Below are positions 1 through 5,725 of a stretch of 6,237 nt of DNA, in pieces (the first letter of the stretch is position 1; every line of letters begins with the position of its first letter). The translations under genes and the position numbers were made by a program. The DNA lies in assembly GCA_903914985.1 (NCBI GenBank), contig CAIWRE010000438.1, positions 1-6,237 on the forward strand, written 5' to 3'. The notes beneath the pieces are model-generated. The model made no database searches and was not told the DNA's origin. It saw only the letters and a program-made list of their open reading frames with translations. Source of the DNA: an uncultured beta proteobacterium (GTDB taxonomy: Bacteria; Pseudomonadota; Gammaproteobacteria; Burkholderiales; Burkholderiaceae_C).

Positions 1-615
1 GAGATCCGCACACTGTGTGATACCTACGGCGCCTTGATGGGCGTGGACGAATGCCACGCCACCGGCTTTGTCGGCGCCACCGGCCGCGGCACACCGGAGT
101 ACCGGGGGGTGTGGGGCAAGGTGGACATCATTACCGGCACCTTAGGCAAAGCACTGGGCGGTGCATCAGGGGGTTTTGCCAGCGGGCGGCGCGAAGTGAT
201 TGAGCTATTGCGCCAACGTTCGCGCCCCTATCTTTTTTCCAACACGCTAGCACCCATGATTGTGGGCGCGTCGATTGCCGTGCTCGATCTGCTGGAGGGC
301 TCCACCATCTTGCGCGAACAACTGGCCGACAACACGGCTTACTTCCGCCAAGCCATGGCCGACGCTGGCTTTGCCATCGCGCCAGGCGACCACCCCATCG
401 TGCCCATCATGGTGTTTGAGGCGCAACTGGCACAGCGCTTGGCGGCGCGCATGCTGGAGCTGGGTGTCTATGTGGTGGGCTTCTTTTTCCCGGTGGTGCC
501 GCAGGGCAAGGCGCGCATCCGTGTGCAAATGAGTGCGGCCCACAGCCGCGCCGATTTGGAGTTTGCCGTGGCGGCCTTCACCCAAGCCGGGCGCGAACTC
601 GGTTTGATTGCCTGA
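1..615 (+). CDS. kbl: 2-amino-3-ketobutyrate CoA ligase (glycine C-acetyltransferase), C-terminal half
   Basis: This is a PLP-dependent enzyme of the alpha-oxoamine synthase family. It cleaves 2-amino-3-ketobutyrate with CoA to glycine and acetyl-CoA, the second step of threonine catabolism in the cytoplasm. The reading frame is open from base 1, so the gene begins upstream; 204 residues are present, about half of the roughly 400 usual for the family. Visible landmarks are VDECHATGFVG (fragment residues 15-25, with the Asp that pairs with the PLP ring nitrogen and the following His), TGTLGKALGG with the Schiff-base lysine (codon 148-150), the strongly conserved LRQRSRPYLFSN block, and near the end FFFPVVPQGKARIRVQMSAAH. 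These match E. coli Kbl almost motif by motif. The next gene, threonine dehydrogenase, starts 9 nt after the stop, so the two are very likely one operon. Related enzymes (AONS, ALAS) are less likely given this neighbour and the C-terminal motifs. Confidence 0.95.
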   Translation, partial: EIRTLCDTYGALMGVDECHATGFVGATGRGTPEYRGVWGKVDIITGTLGKALGGASGGFASGRREVIELLRQRSRPYLFSNTLAPMIVGASIAVLDLLEGSTILREQLADNTAYFRQAMADAGFAIAPGDHPIVPIMVFEAQLAQRLAARMLELGVYVVGFFFPVVPQGKARIRVQMSAAHSRADLEFAVAAFTQAGRELGLIA

Positions 616-624
616 GGAGCCCCC

Positions 625-1602
625 ATGAGCACCCCTTGCATATTGGTCATCGGCGCCAACGGCCAAATCGGCACCGATCTGGTGGAAGCACTCGCACTGC
701 GCCATGGTGCGCAGTCTGTTTTGTCCAGCGACATCTCCCCCCAAGCACCCGCACAAACGCGCCTTTTGGGCGTGCGCCATGTGGCGCTCGATGCCACAGA
801 TGCCGACGCACTGCGCGTCGTGGTGGAGCGCTTTGCGGTCACCCAGGTGTATTTGCTCGCGGCCGCACTTTCGGCCCGTGGTGAGCAACACCCCATGTGG
901 GCTTGGGACTTGAACATGAAAAGCCTGCTGAACGTGCTGGAGTTGGCACGCAGCCACACACTGCGGGTGTTCTGGCCGAGTTCGATTGCGGCCTTCGGCC
1001 CCAGCAGCCCCAAGGTACTTACGCCCCAGGCCACGGTGATGGACCCCAGCAGTGTGTACGGCATCTCCAAACTCGCGGGCGAGGGCTGGTGTGCCTGGTA
1101 CCACCGCAACCATGGTGTGGATGTGCGCAGCTTGCGCTACCCCGGCCTCATCAGCTGGAAAACCCCACCCGGCGGCGGCACCACCGATTACGCGGTCGAA
1201 ATTTTTCATGCTGCGCTTCAGACCGGGCACTACACCAGCTTCCTGGCCGCCGATACCGCCCTGCCCATGATGTACATGCCCGACGCGATACGCGCCACCT
1301 TGGAACTGATGGATGCGCCCAGCGAATGCATTCGCCAGCGCGGGGCCTACAACCTGGCGGGTGTGAGCTTTACCCCGGCACACATTGCACGCTCCATCGC
1401 GCAACAGCTGCCCGGCTTTCGCATCGACTACGCGCCGGACTACCGTCAGGCCATTGCCAGCAGCTGGCCGCAATCCATCGACGCCAGCGAAGCCCGCAAA
1501 GATTGGGGCTGGACTGCGCAGTTCGATTTGGATGCCTTGGTGCACGACATGCTGGCCCATCTGCGCCCGATGCTGGCTACTGCCCAGCGCCTGGCCGCCT
1601 GA
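625..1602 (+). CDS. tdh: L-threonine 3-dehydrogenase, SDR (NAD-dependent epimerase-like) type
   Basis: It probably oxidises L-threonine to 2-amino-3-ketobutyrate with NAD+, feeding the Kbl encoded just upstream. The 325-residue protein has a Rossmann GxxGxxG motif (GANGQIG, residues 10-16), an acidic Asp36 at the end of the second strand that favours NAD over NADP, an active-site Ser in WPSSIAAFG (around 119-120), and the YxxxK catalytic pair Tyr145/Lys149 (YGISK). The segment RYPGLISWKTPPGGGTTDYAVEIF (171-194) is typical of SDR-type threonine dehydrogenases, as characterised in Cupriavidus necator and Flavobacterium. It is not the zinc-dependent MDR enzyme that partners kbl in E. coli. The start is set by a GAGGAG Shine-Dalgarno at 614-619 that overlaps the kbl stop codon, so translation is probably coupled. 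A generic sugar-nucleotide epimerase is the alternative, made unlikely by the family motif and by kbl. Confidence 0.92.
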   Translation: MSTPCILVIGANGQIGTDLVEALALRHGAQSVLSSDISPQAPAQTRLLGVRHVALDATDADALRVVVERFAVTQVYLLAAALSARGEQHPMWAWDLNMKSLLNVLELARSHTLRVFWPSSIAAFGPSSPKVLTPQATVMDPSSVYGISKLAGEGWCAWYHRNHGVDVRSLRYPGLISWKTPPGGGTTDYAVEIFHAALQTGHYTSFLAADTALPMMYMPDAIRATLELMDAPSECIRQRGAYNLAGVSFTPAHIARSIAQQLPGFRIDYAPDYRQAIASSWPQSIDASEARKDWGWTAQFDLDALVHDMLAHLRPMLATAQRLAA

Positions 1603-1635
1603 ATCCTCAGACCGGGGGCCTGGGGCATTGAATAA

Positions 1636-2023
1636 AGTGTGAAGCCCACCGTTACGCCGGATTCTGTGCATGCCGGGTTGCCCCTGCATGTGACCACCAT
1701 TAATCTGGGCCCTTGGTCACCCAAGAGCTCGGTGCTACCTACCCGCCAACACCGGGGGTCCCGGTCAGGACGCTGCGGCGAACCGCAGCGCTTTGCGCTG
1801 GCCTACTTGGTATTGCTGCGCGTAGAGATTGCCCGTTTCACCCGCTGCGGGTTGCCCCGCCGCGACTCGTCTCTGTTGCTCTGATCCTCACCTTATGCCG
1901 CGCCCTTGCGGGTGCGGGTTTCAGTGGACAGCCGTTAGCTGCTACGCTGCCCTGTGCAGTCCGGACGTTCCTCCAGTGCCTGGTTTCCCAGATTGCACCA
2001 GCGGTGGTCTGGTGGGCTTCACT
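1636..2023 (-). ncRNA. rnpB: RNase P RNA (bacterial class A)
   Basis: This is the catalytic RNA of RNase P, which trims the 5' leaders of precursor tRNAs. It is read on the minus strand and fills the gap between tdh and cysK. The ends are defined by the P1 helix: GTGAAGCCCACC (minus, 2022-2011) is perfectly complementary to the 3'-terminal GGTGGGCTTCAC (minus, 1650-1639). Conserved core elements appear in the right order. The P4 5' strand region GGAGGAACGTCCGGAC lies at 1974-1959, GCAACAGAGACGAG at about 1879-1866, GCAGCAATACCAAGTAGGC at about 1819-1801, and the 3' P4 element ACAGAATCCGGCGTAAC at 1667-1651, corresponding to E. coli ACAGAACCCGGCTTA. The length of about 388 nt is normal. Details such as the CGGGCAATCTCTACGCG stretch resemble betaproteobacterial versions. 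The exact 3' end may be off by a few bases, and I see no clear U-tract terminator after it. Confidence 0.95.
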
Positions 2024-2028
2024 CCCCG

Positions 2029-2056
2029 ATTATCGGCGCAGCGCATATCCATATAA
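2029..2056 (-). promoter_or_regulatory. Putative rnpB promoter
   Basis: On the minus strand a GATAAT hexamer (2034-2029), one mismatch from the consensus -10, lies about 6 nt before the first base of the RNase P RNA P1 helix, which is the right distance for the start site. Sixteen bases further upstream is TTATAT (2056-2051), only a weak -35 match. The -10 call is fairly safe because the RNA 5' end is fixed by structure; the -35 is uncertain. Confidence 0.55.
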
Positions 2057-2126
2057 CCCTGCCATGGCCAAAACTGGCTCACAATGCGGCCGCAACGTTC
2101 CCTCACCCCCCACTGGAGACACCACC

Positions 2127-3047
2127 ATGAGAGCCGACAACATCCTGCAAACCATTGGCAACACCCCGCACGTGCGCATCAACCGCCTGTTTGGCGCGGG
2201 CGCCCAGGTGTGGATCAAGTCCGAGCGCAGTAACCCCGGCGGCTCGATCAAAGACCGCATTGCCCTGGCCATGGTGGAAGACGCGGAAAAAAGCGGTGCC
2301 CTGCAACCCGGCGCCACCATCATTGAGCCCACTTCCGGCAACACCGGCGTCGGCCTGGCCATGGTGGCCGCAGTCAAAGGCTACAAGCTGATTCTGGTCA
2401 TGCCCGACAGCATGTCCATTGAGCGCCGCCGCCTGATGCTGGCCTACGGCGCCAAGTTTGACCTGACGCCCCGCGCCCTGGGCATGAAGGGCGCGATTGC
2501 CCGCGCCCAGGAGCTGTCCGCCACCACACCCGGCAGCTGGATCGCCCAGCAGTTTGAAAACCCCGCCAACGTCGAAGTGCACACCCGCACCACCGCTTTA
2601 GAAATTCTGGCCGACTTCCCCGAAGGACTAGACGCCATCATTACCGGCGTGGGCACGGGCGGCCACATCACCGGTGTGGCGCAGGTGCTCAAGAAATACT
2701 GGCCCAAGTTGAAGGTGTTTGCGGTCGAGCCCAGCCAAAGCCCGGTCATCAGCGGTGGAGCACCCTCGCCTCACCCGATTCAAGGCATTGGCGCGGGCTT
2801 CATCCCCAAGAACCTGCATACCGAACTGCTGGACGGCGTGATTCAGGTGGACGCCGAACCCGCACGTGAGATGGCGCGACGCAGCGCCGCCGAAGAAGGC
2901 ATGTTGGTCGGCATTTCCAGCGGCGCCACCCTGGCCGCGATTGCGCAAAAACTGCCCGAGCTGCCCGCAGGCGCCAAAGTGCTGGGCTTTAACTACGACA
3001 CGGGTGAACGCTACCTGTCGGTCGAAGGCTTTTTGCCCACCGAATGA
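2127..3047 (+). CDS. cysK: Cysteine synthase A (O-acetylserine sulfhydrylase)
   Basis: This PLP enzyme joins O-acetyl-L-serine and sulfide to give L-cysteine and acetate, the last step of sulfate assimilation in the cytoplasm. The 306-residue protein shows the family pattern in order: IGNTPHVRI (10-18), the PLP lysine Lys42 in GGSIKDR, the substrate loop PTSGNTG (68-74), MSIERR (96-101), the phosphate-binding GVGTGG (174-179), IQGIGAGFIP (218-227) and GISSGA (262-267), where Ser264 contacts the PLP ring nitrogen. MSIERR and IQGIGAGFIP favour CysK over CysM. The start at 2127 is chosen because GGAG at 2115-2118 sits 8 nt upstream and the protein then begins like other family members. The frame is open further upstream to 1713, but that part runs antisense through rnpB and is not protein. 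The gene stands alone, divergent from rnpB, and ends in a hairpin terminator. Confidence 0.93.
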   Translation: MRADNILQTIGNTPHVRINRLFGAGAQVWIKSERSNPGGSIKDRIALAMVEDAEKSGALQPGATIIEPTSGNTGVGLAMVAAVKGYKLILVMPDSMSIERRRLMLAYGAKFDLTPRALGMKGAIARAQELSATTPGSWIAQQFENPANVEVHTRTTALEILADFPEGLDAIITGVGTGGHITGVAQVLKKYWPKLKVFAVEPSQSPVISGGAPSPHPIQGIGAGFIPKNLHTELLDGVIQVDAEPAREMARRSAAEEGMLVGISSGATLAAIAQKLPELPAGAKVLGFNYDTGERYLSVEGFLPTE

Positions 3048-3059
3048 GCGGCTTGCGAA

Positions 3060-3091
3060 GGGCAACGGCGGCGGCGGCCGATGCCCGTTTT
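3060..3091 (+). terminator. Rho-independent terminator of cysK
   Basis: Starting 12 nt after the cysK stop, GGGCA (3060-3064) pairs with TGCCC (3082-3086). After one A/A mismatch, CGGC (3066-3069) pairs with GCCG (3077-3080), leaving a 7-nt loop. A G and then TTTT (3088-3091) follow. The stem is strong and GC-rich; the T-run is short but present. Its T-run coincides with the first of the Pho-like half-sites that precede the next gene. Confidence 0.68.
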
Positions 3092-3149
3092 CGTCAGGTG
3101 TTCATGCGCACATCACCAAAATGACATAAGCTGGTCACACGAGGTTCAT
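3088..3149 (+). promoter_or_regulatory. Tandem Pho-box-like half-site array before the cysteine-cluster gene
   Basis: Six 7-mers are spaced exactly 11 bp apart (7 plus a 4-bp spacer): TTTTCGT (3088), TGTTCAT (3099), ACATCAC (3110), ATGACAT (3121), TGGTCAC (3132) and GGTTCAT (3143). Most end in TCAY, as in the PhoB half-site CTGTCAT/C, and 7+4+7 is the classical Pho box layout. A -10-like CATAAG lies at 3125-3130, 8 nt after the ACATCAC half-site. It would start transcription near 3137 and give a leader of about 40 nt that keeps the Shine-Dalgarno site. The outer half-sites are degenerate. The binding protein is inferred. Confidence 0.5.
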
Positions 3150-3177
3150 AGCATGCGGGGCATTCTGAGGCGCTTGC

Positions 3178-3663
3178 ATGAACATCCATTTTTCACCCAC
3201 CCGACGCATGCAGATTGTCTCGGTCGCCGCACCGGCTTTCTCATCGCTTTGTTTGCTCCTGGTGCCGGTGATGCCAGTCATCGTCGCGTTGTTGTTGTGG
3301 GACCGACGATTTCTGACGCAATACCGTGTCCAGCGCGAAAAGTTCCGCATCCATTTCCAAGCGTTAAGCGCAGGGCCGGTGGAGCATTACTTCAGAGATG
3401 TCTTCTTGCGCGTGAAGCAAGTGCCGGTCACGGTGTACGGAGAATGCGTGCAATGCGGAAACTGTTGCTTGAACAAGCGCTGCGCCTTTTTGGAGTCGAT
3501 GGACGGCGGCAAATTCCAGTGCGGAATTTACGGCACCTACCTGCGCAAGTTTTCTAACTGCGGCTCCTTCCCTTTGCATGCCCACGACATTGAGCGCTAC
3601 CAGTGCCCCAGCTATTTTGTGGAAGGCGACCCGCGTGCGATCTGGCTCAAGTCAAGCGACTAA
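3178..3663 (+). CDS. Membrane-anchored CxxCxxCC cysteine-cluster protein (YkgJ-like, putative Zn/Fe-binding)
   Basis: The function is not known. The 161-residue protein has one long hydrophobic segment at about residues 13-41, probably a membrane anchor, followed by charged WDRR. A soluble domain then carries eight cysteines: C90-x2-C93-x2-C96-C97-x4-C102-x12-C115-x12-C128-x14-C143. C90 to C97 is exactly the CxxCxxCC signature of the YkgJ-type family (Pfam CxxCxxCC), thought to bind zinc or iron and often loosely annotated as Fe-S oxidoreductase. The N-terminal membrane segment is additional to the bare domain. The start is supported by TGAGG at 3166-3170, 7 nt before ATG. The gene lies alone between the cysK terminator and a convergent glycosyltransferase. 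The Pho-box-like array upstream suggests shared regulation with the next two genes. The coding assignment is firm; the biochemical role is open. Confidence 0.8.
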   Translation: MNIHFSPTRRMQIVSVAAPAFSSLCLLLVPVMPVIVALLLWDRRFLTQYRVQREKFRIHFQALSAGPVEHYFRDVFLRVKQVPVTVYGECVQCGNCCLNKRCAFLESMDGGKFQCGIYGTYLRKFSNCGSFPLHAHDIERYQCPSYFVEGDPRAIWLKSSD

Positions 3664-3699
3664 GCGCACACGAGGCCAGAGTGACACCGTGTCGCTTTA
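3661..3699. terminator. Inverted repeat between convergent genes, possible bidirectional terminator
   Basis: AAGCGCACACG (3662-3672) can pair with CGTGTCGCTT (3688-3697), forming a 10-bp stem with one bulged C and a 15-nt loop. It fills the 33-nt gap between the stops of the cysteine-cluster gene and the convergent glycosyltransferase and overlaps both stop codons. There is no real T-tract on either side, so termination is only a possibility suggested by position. Confidence 0.3.
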
Positions 3700-4923
3700 G
3701 GCGCCTTGCAGCAGCCACTGATGGGTAAAAGGGGTGCCATGCTCCAGCAAAATTTTCTGAAACACCGTCTCGGTTTTCTCCACCACCGTGGGCCAGCCCA
3801 AGGTGTTGGCGGTGTGCCAGGCTTGCTGACCGACGGCGCGCATCAACGCAGGGTTGTGCAGCAGGGCTTGAGCTGCTGCCTCAAATGAATAGTCATTGGC
3901 AGGGTCGGCCAGCATGCCATTGGTGCCTGACACAATGAGCTCGCCTGCCGCGGCATGGCGGAAGGCCACCACCGCCAGGCCCGAGGCCATGGCCTCAATC
4001 GTGACATTGCCAAATGTTTCGGTCTTGCTGGCGAACATGAACAAATCTGCGCTGGCATAGTGCTGCGCCAGATCCGCGCCCACGCGAAAGCCGGCAAAGA
4101 TGATGTCTGCATGTGTTTCCTGCAGTTCGTTGCGCATAGGACCATCACCCACCAGCACCAATTTGATGTCCGGGTACTGTTGCTTCAAACCCCGGTAGCT
4201 TTGAATCACGGCGCCCAGGTTTTTTTCTGCGGCCAAGCGGCCCACATAAATCATGACCCGGTCTTGCTCACCCACGCCCCAGCTCTGGCGCAACTGCGCG
4301 CTGCGTTGAGTAGGCGAGAAAAGTCCCGTATCAATGCCGCGCGGTACCACCGACAAACGCTTGAAACCGCTGCCCGCCAACTCAGCCTCGAGTTGCGCGG
4401 TGGGCACCATGGTCGCGTGCGCGGCGTTGTGGAACTTTTTCATGTACGCCAAGATGGCGCCGCGCAGCCAGCCGATGCCGTAGTGCTGGCTGTAGGCATG
4501 GAAATTGGTACGGAAGTCGGTACTGATGGGTAGTTTGAGTTTGCGCGCCACTTGCAAGGCCGACCAACCCAGCGGCCCTTCGGTCGCAATGTGCACGATG
4601 TCGGGCCGCTGGCGCGACCACAGGCGCAGCAGCTCACGCTTGGCGGGCAGCCCCAGGCGCAACTGCTTGTAAAACGGAATGGGCAAGCCGCGTACCAGGA
4701 CTTCCTGGTAGCTGCTATTCACGGCCGCTATGTCAACACCGGGTTGGCGGGGTCGCACCAGCCAGATCACATGTCCACGGGCTTGCAATCCCTGCACGAT
4801 TTTGGACAGCGTATGGGCCACGCCGTTGATGTCGGGCGGATACGTTTCGGTCACCACCGCGATGTTGAGCGCGGGGCGCGCATTGCTAATGCGCTCGACT
4901 TGCAGGTGCGGTTCATTTTTCAT
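3697..4923 (-). CDS. GT4-family glycosyltransferase (alpha-mannosyltransferase / lipid glycosyltransferase-like)
   Basis: This is a GT-B fold retaining glycosyltransferase that moves a sugar from a nucleotide donor. It resembles the proteins annotated as GDP-mannose-dependent alpha-mannosyltransferases and the Agt-type enzymes that glycosylate diacylglycerol. In the 408 residues one sees VTETYPPDINGVAHTLSK (24-41), the N-terminal acceptor/donor loop typical of this subgroup; the basic, hydrophobic stretch around 150-165 (GWLRGAILAYMKKFH) that could touch the membrane; VGRLAAEKN (227-235); VGDGP (258-262); and the ExxxxxxxE motif Glu302/Glu310 in TETFGNVTIEAMASG. No signal peptide is seen, so it acts at the inner membrane from the cytoplasm. 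The start has only a weak ribosome site (GGTGA) and adds about 18 residues before the core, so it is somewhat uncertain. The promoter region holds Pho-box-like half-sites. Donor and acceptor cannot be told from sequence. Confidence 0.88.
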   Translation of the reverse strand: MKNEPHLQVERISNARPALNIAVVTETYPPDINGVAHTLSKIVQGLQARGHVIWLVRPRQPGVDIAAVNSSYQEVLVRGLPIPFYKQLRLGLPAKRELLRLWSRQRPDIVHIATEGPLGWSALQVARKLKLPISTDFRTNFHAYSQHYGIGWLRGAILAYMKKFHNAAHATMVPTAQLEAELAGSGFKRLSVVPRGIDTGLFSPTQRSAQLRQSWGVGEQDRVMIYVGRLAAEKNLGAVIQSYRGLKQQYPDIKLVLVGDGPMRNELQETHADIIFAGFRVGADLAQHYASADLFMFASKTETFGNVTIEAMASGLAVVAFRHAAAGELIVSGTNGMLADPANDYSFEAAAQALLHNPALMRAVGQQAWHTANTLGWPTVVEKTETVFQKILLEHGTPFTHQWLLQGA

Positions 4924-4945
4924 GTCACCACTGTGCCGATGGAGT

Positions 4946-4985
4946 GCGACTTTTTTATGAATCTTTGGTGACGCTGGAATGAAAT
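4946..4985 (-). promoter_or_regulatory. Pho-box-like half-sites and -10 before the glycosyltransferase
   Basis: Read on the minus strand, 7-mers recur every 11 bp: ATTTCAT (4985-4979), GCGTCAC (4974-4968), GATTCAT (4963-4957) and a weaker AAGTCGC (4952-4946). A -10-like CATAAA (4959-4954) follows the GCGTCAC half-site by 8 nt, the same spacing as at the cysteine-cluster gene. Transcription would start near 4947, giving a leader of about 24 nt before the ATG at 4923. Confidence 0.5.
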
Positions 4986-5012
4986 TTCGGCGTCCTCATG
5001 AATCCGTGTGCG

Positions 5013-5030
5013 TTGTCACCAAATTTTCAT
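5013..5030 (+). promoter_or_regulatory. Pho-box-like site before the Mpo1-like membrane protein gene
   Basis: TTGTCAC (5013-5019), spacer CAAA, then TTTTCAT (5024-5030) gives the 7+4+7 layout of a Pho box, with 6/7 and 5/7 matches if T is accepted at the first position of the half-site. It is a near copy, in opposite orientation, of the glycosyltransferase site: 14 of 16 bases agree from GTCAC to TTCAT. No convincing -10 follows; CATGCA (5028-5033) and GACATT (5041-5046) are weak candidates. Confidence 0.5.
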
Positions 5031-5110
5031 GCAAAAGCGTGACATTTCTATGCCAAGGCGCAAGCACATTGTGAGGCTGAGCCTTTTGCCCCTTTTATTC
5101 AGGAGATTCC

Positions 5111-5725
5111 ATGCAGTCATTTTTTGAACTCGTCAACGTGCAGCGCTGGGACGACCACCGCTACTACCACCATAGCCGCATCAACCAATTCTTGCACTTG
5201 ATTAGCGCCATGTCGTTTCTGGTGGCCTATGTGTTTCTGTTCATTGACCCCGTGGTCTCGGCCTTGATCGCCTGGCTGGTCTCGATGACCACCCGCCAGA
5301 TGGGCCACTTCTTTTTTGAACCCAAGGGCTTTGACGAAGTCAACCAGGCCACGCACGAGCACAAAGAAGACATCAAGGTGGGCTACAACTTGAACCGCAA
5401 GATCGTGCTCTTGAGCATTTGTGCAGCCATTCCGGTGCTGGCCTACTGGATGCCCCAGTACCTGCAATGGGCCGTGCCCCAGGCCTATGAAGACACGCCC
5501 ATGCGCATGACGGCCATTGCGTGGCTGATGCTGGGTGTGGCCGGCCTGGTGTTTCGCGTGTTACAGCTTTGGAAGCAAGACAGCCTGATGGCCGGTTTGG
5601 CCTGGGGCTTCAAAATCATCACCGACCCGGTGCATGACATCAAGATGTACCACAAGGCCCCGCTTTACCTCTTGCGGGGCCAGTTGATCGATCCTATGGA
5701 CCACGTCAACGCCACGCAGCACTAA
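5111..5725 (+). CDS. Integral membrane protein with Mpo1/DUF962-like histidine motifs
   Basis: This is a 204-residue protein of unproven function. Hydrophobic segments lie at about residues 28-45, 47-60, 98-116 and 133-152, so it is a small polytopic inner-membrane protein. The N-terminal part reads HHSRINQFLHLI (20-31), then after two membrane segments RQMGHFFFEP (62-71), then HEH (82-84). Spaced histidines flanking membrane helices, with a GHFFFE-type motif, recall the Mpo1 (DUF962) family, whose yeast member is an iron-dependent dioxygenase acting on 2-hydroxy fatty acids. I see this by eye only. The C-terminal segment TDPVHDIKMYHKAPLYLLRG (171-190) is probably cytoplasmic or interfacial. 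AGGAG at 5101-5105, 5 nt before ATG, fixes the start. The gene is divergent from the glycosyltransferase with a matching Pho-like site, and its stop overlaps that of the convergent aminotransferase gene. Confidence 0.72.
   Translation: MQSFFELVNVQRWDDHRYYHHSRINQFLHLISAMSFLVAYVFLFIDPVVSALIAWLVSMTTRQMGHFFFEPKGFDEVNQATHEHKEDIKVGYNLNRKIVLLSICAAIPVLAYWMPQYLQWAVPQAYEDTPMRMTAIAWLMLGVAGLVFRVLQLWKQDSLMAGLAWGFKIITDPVHDIKMYHKAPLYLLRGQLIDPMDHVNATQH

Noticed and set aside
1605..1625. Possible hairpin CCTCAG / CTGGGG just after tdh as a terminator
   Set aside because: Only 6 bp including a G-U pair, 9-nt loop, no T-tract following; too weak to report as a feature.
247..1689. Long minus-strand open frame of 480 codons opposite kbl and tdh
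   Set aside because: It is a high-GC shadow of two well-recognised plus-strand enzymes, with no recognisable domain and no ribosome site.
1713..2126. N-terminal extension of the cysK frame
   Set aside because: The translation has no family similarity, it lies antisense to RNase P RNA, and a proper GGAG/ATG start exists at 2127.
3081..3557. Plus-strand open frame overlapping the cysteine-cluster gene
   Set aside because: It starts inside the cysK terminator and runs in another frame across the CxxCxxCC gene, whose cysteine pattern and ribosome site mark the true frame.
3955..4533. Plus-strand open frame of 192 codons opposite the glycosyltransferase
   Set aside because: It is a composition-driven shadow; the minus-strand frame carries the GT4 motifs throughout.
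4998..5004. Additional ATGAATC copy (minus GATTCAT) between the two divergent Pho-like sites
   Set aside because: It is out of the 11-bp phase of the neighbouring half-sites and has no acceptable partner half-site on either side.
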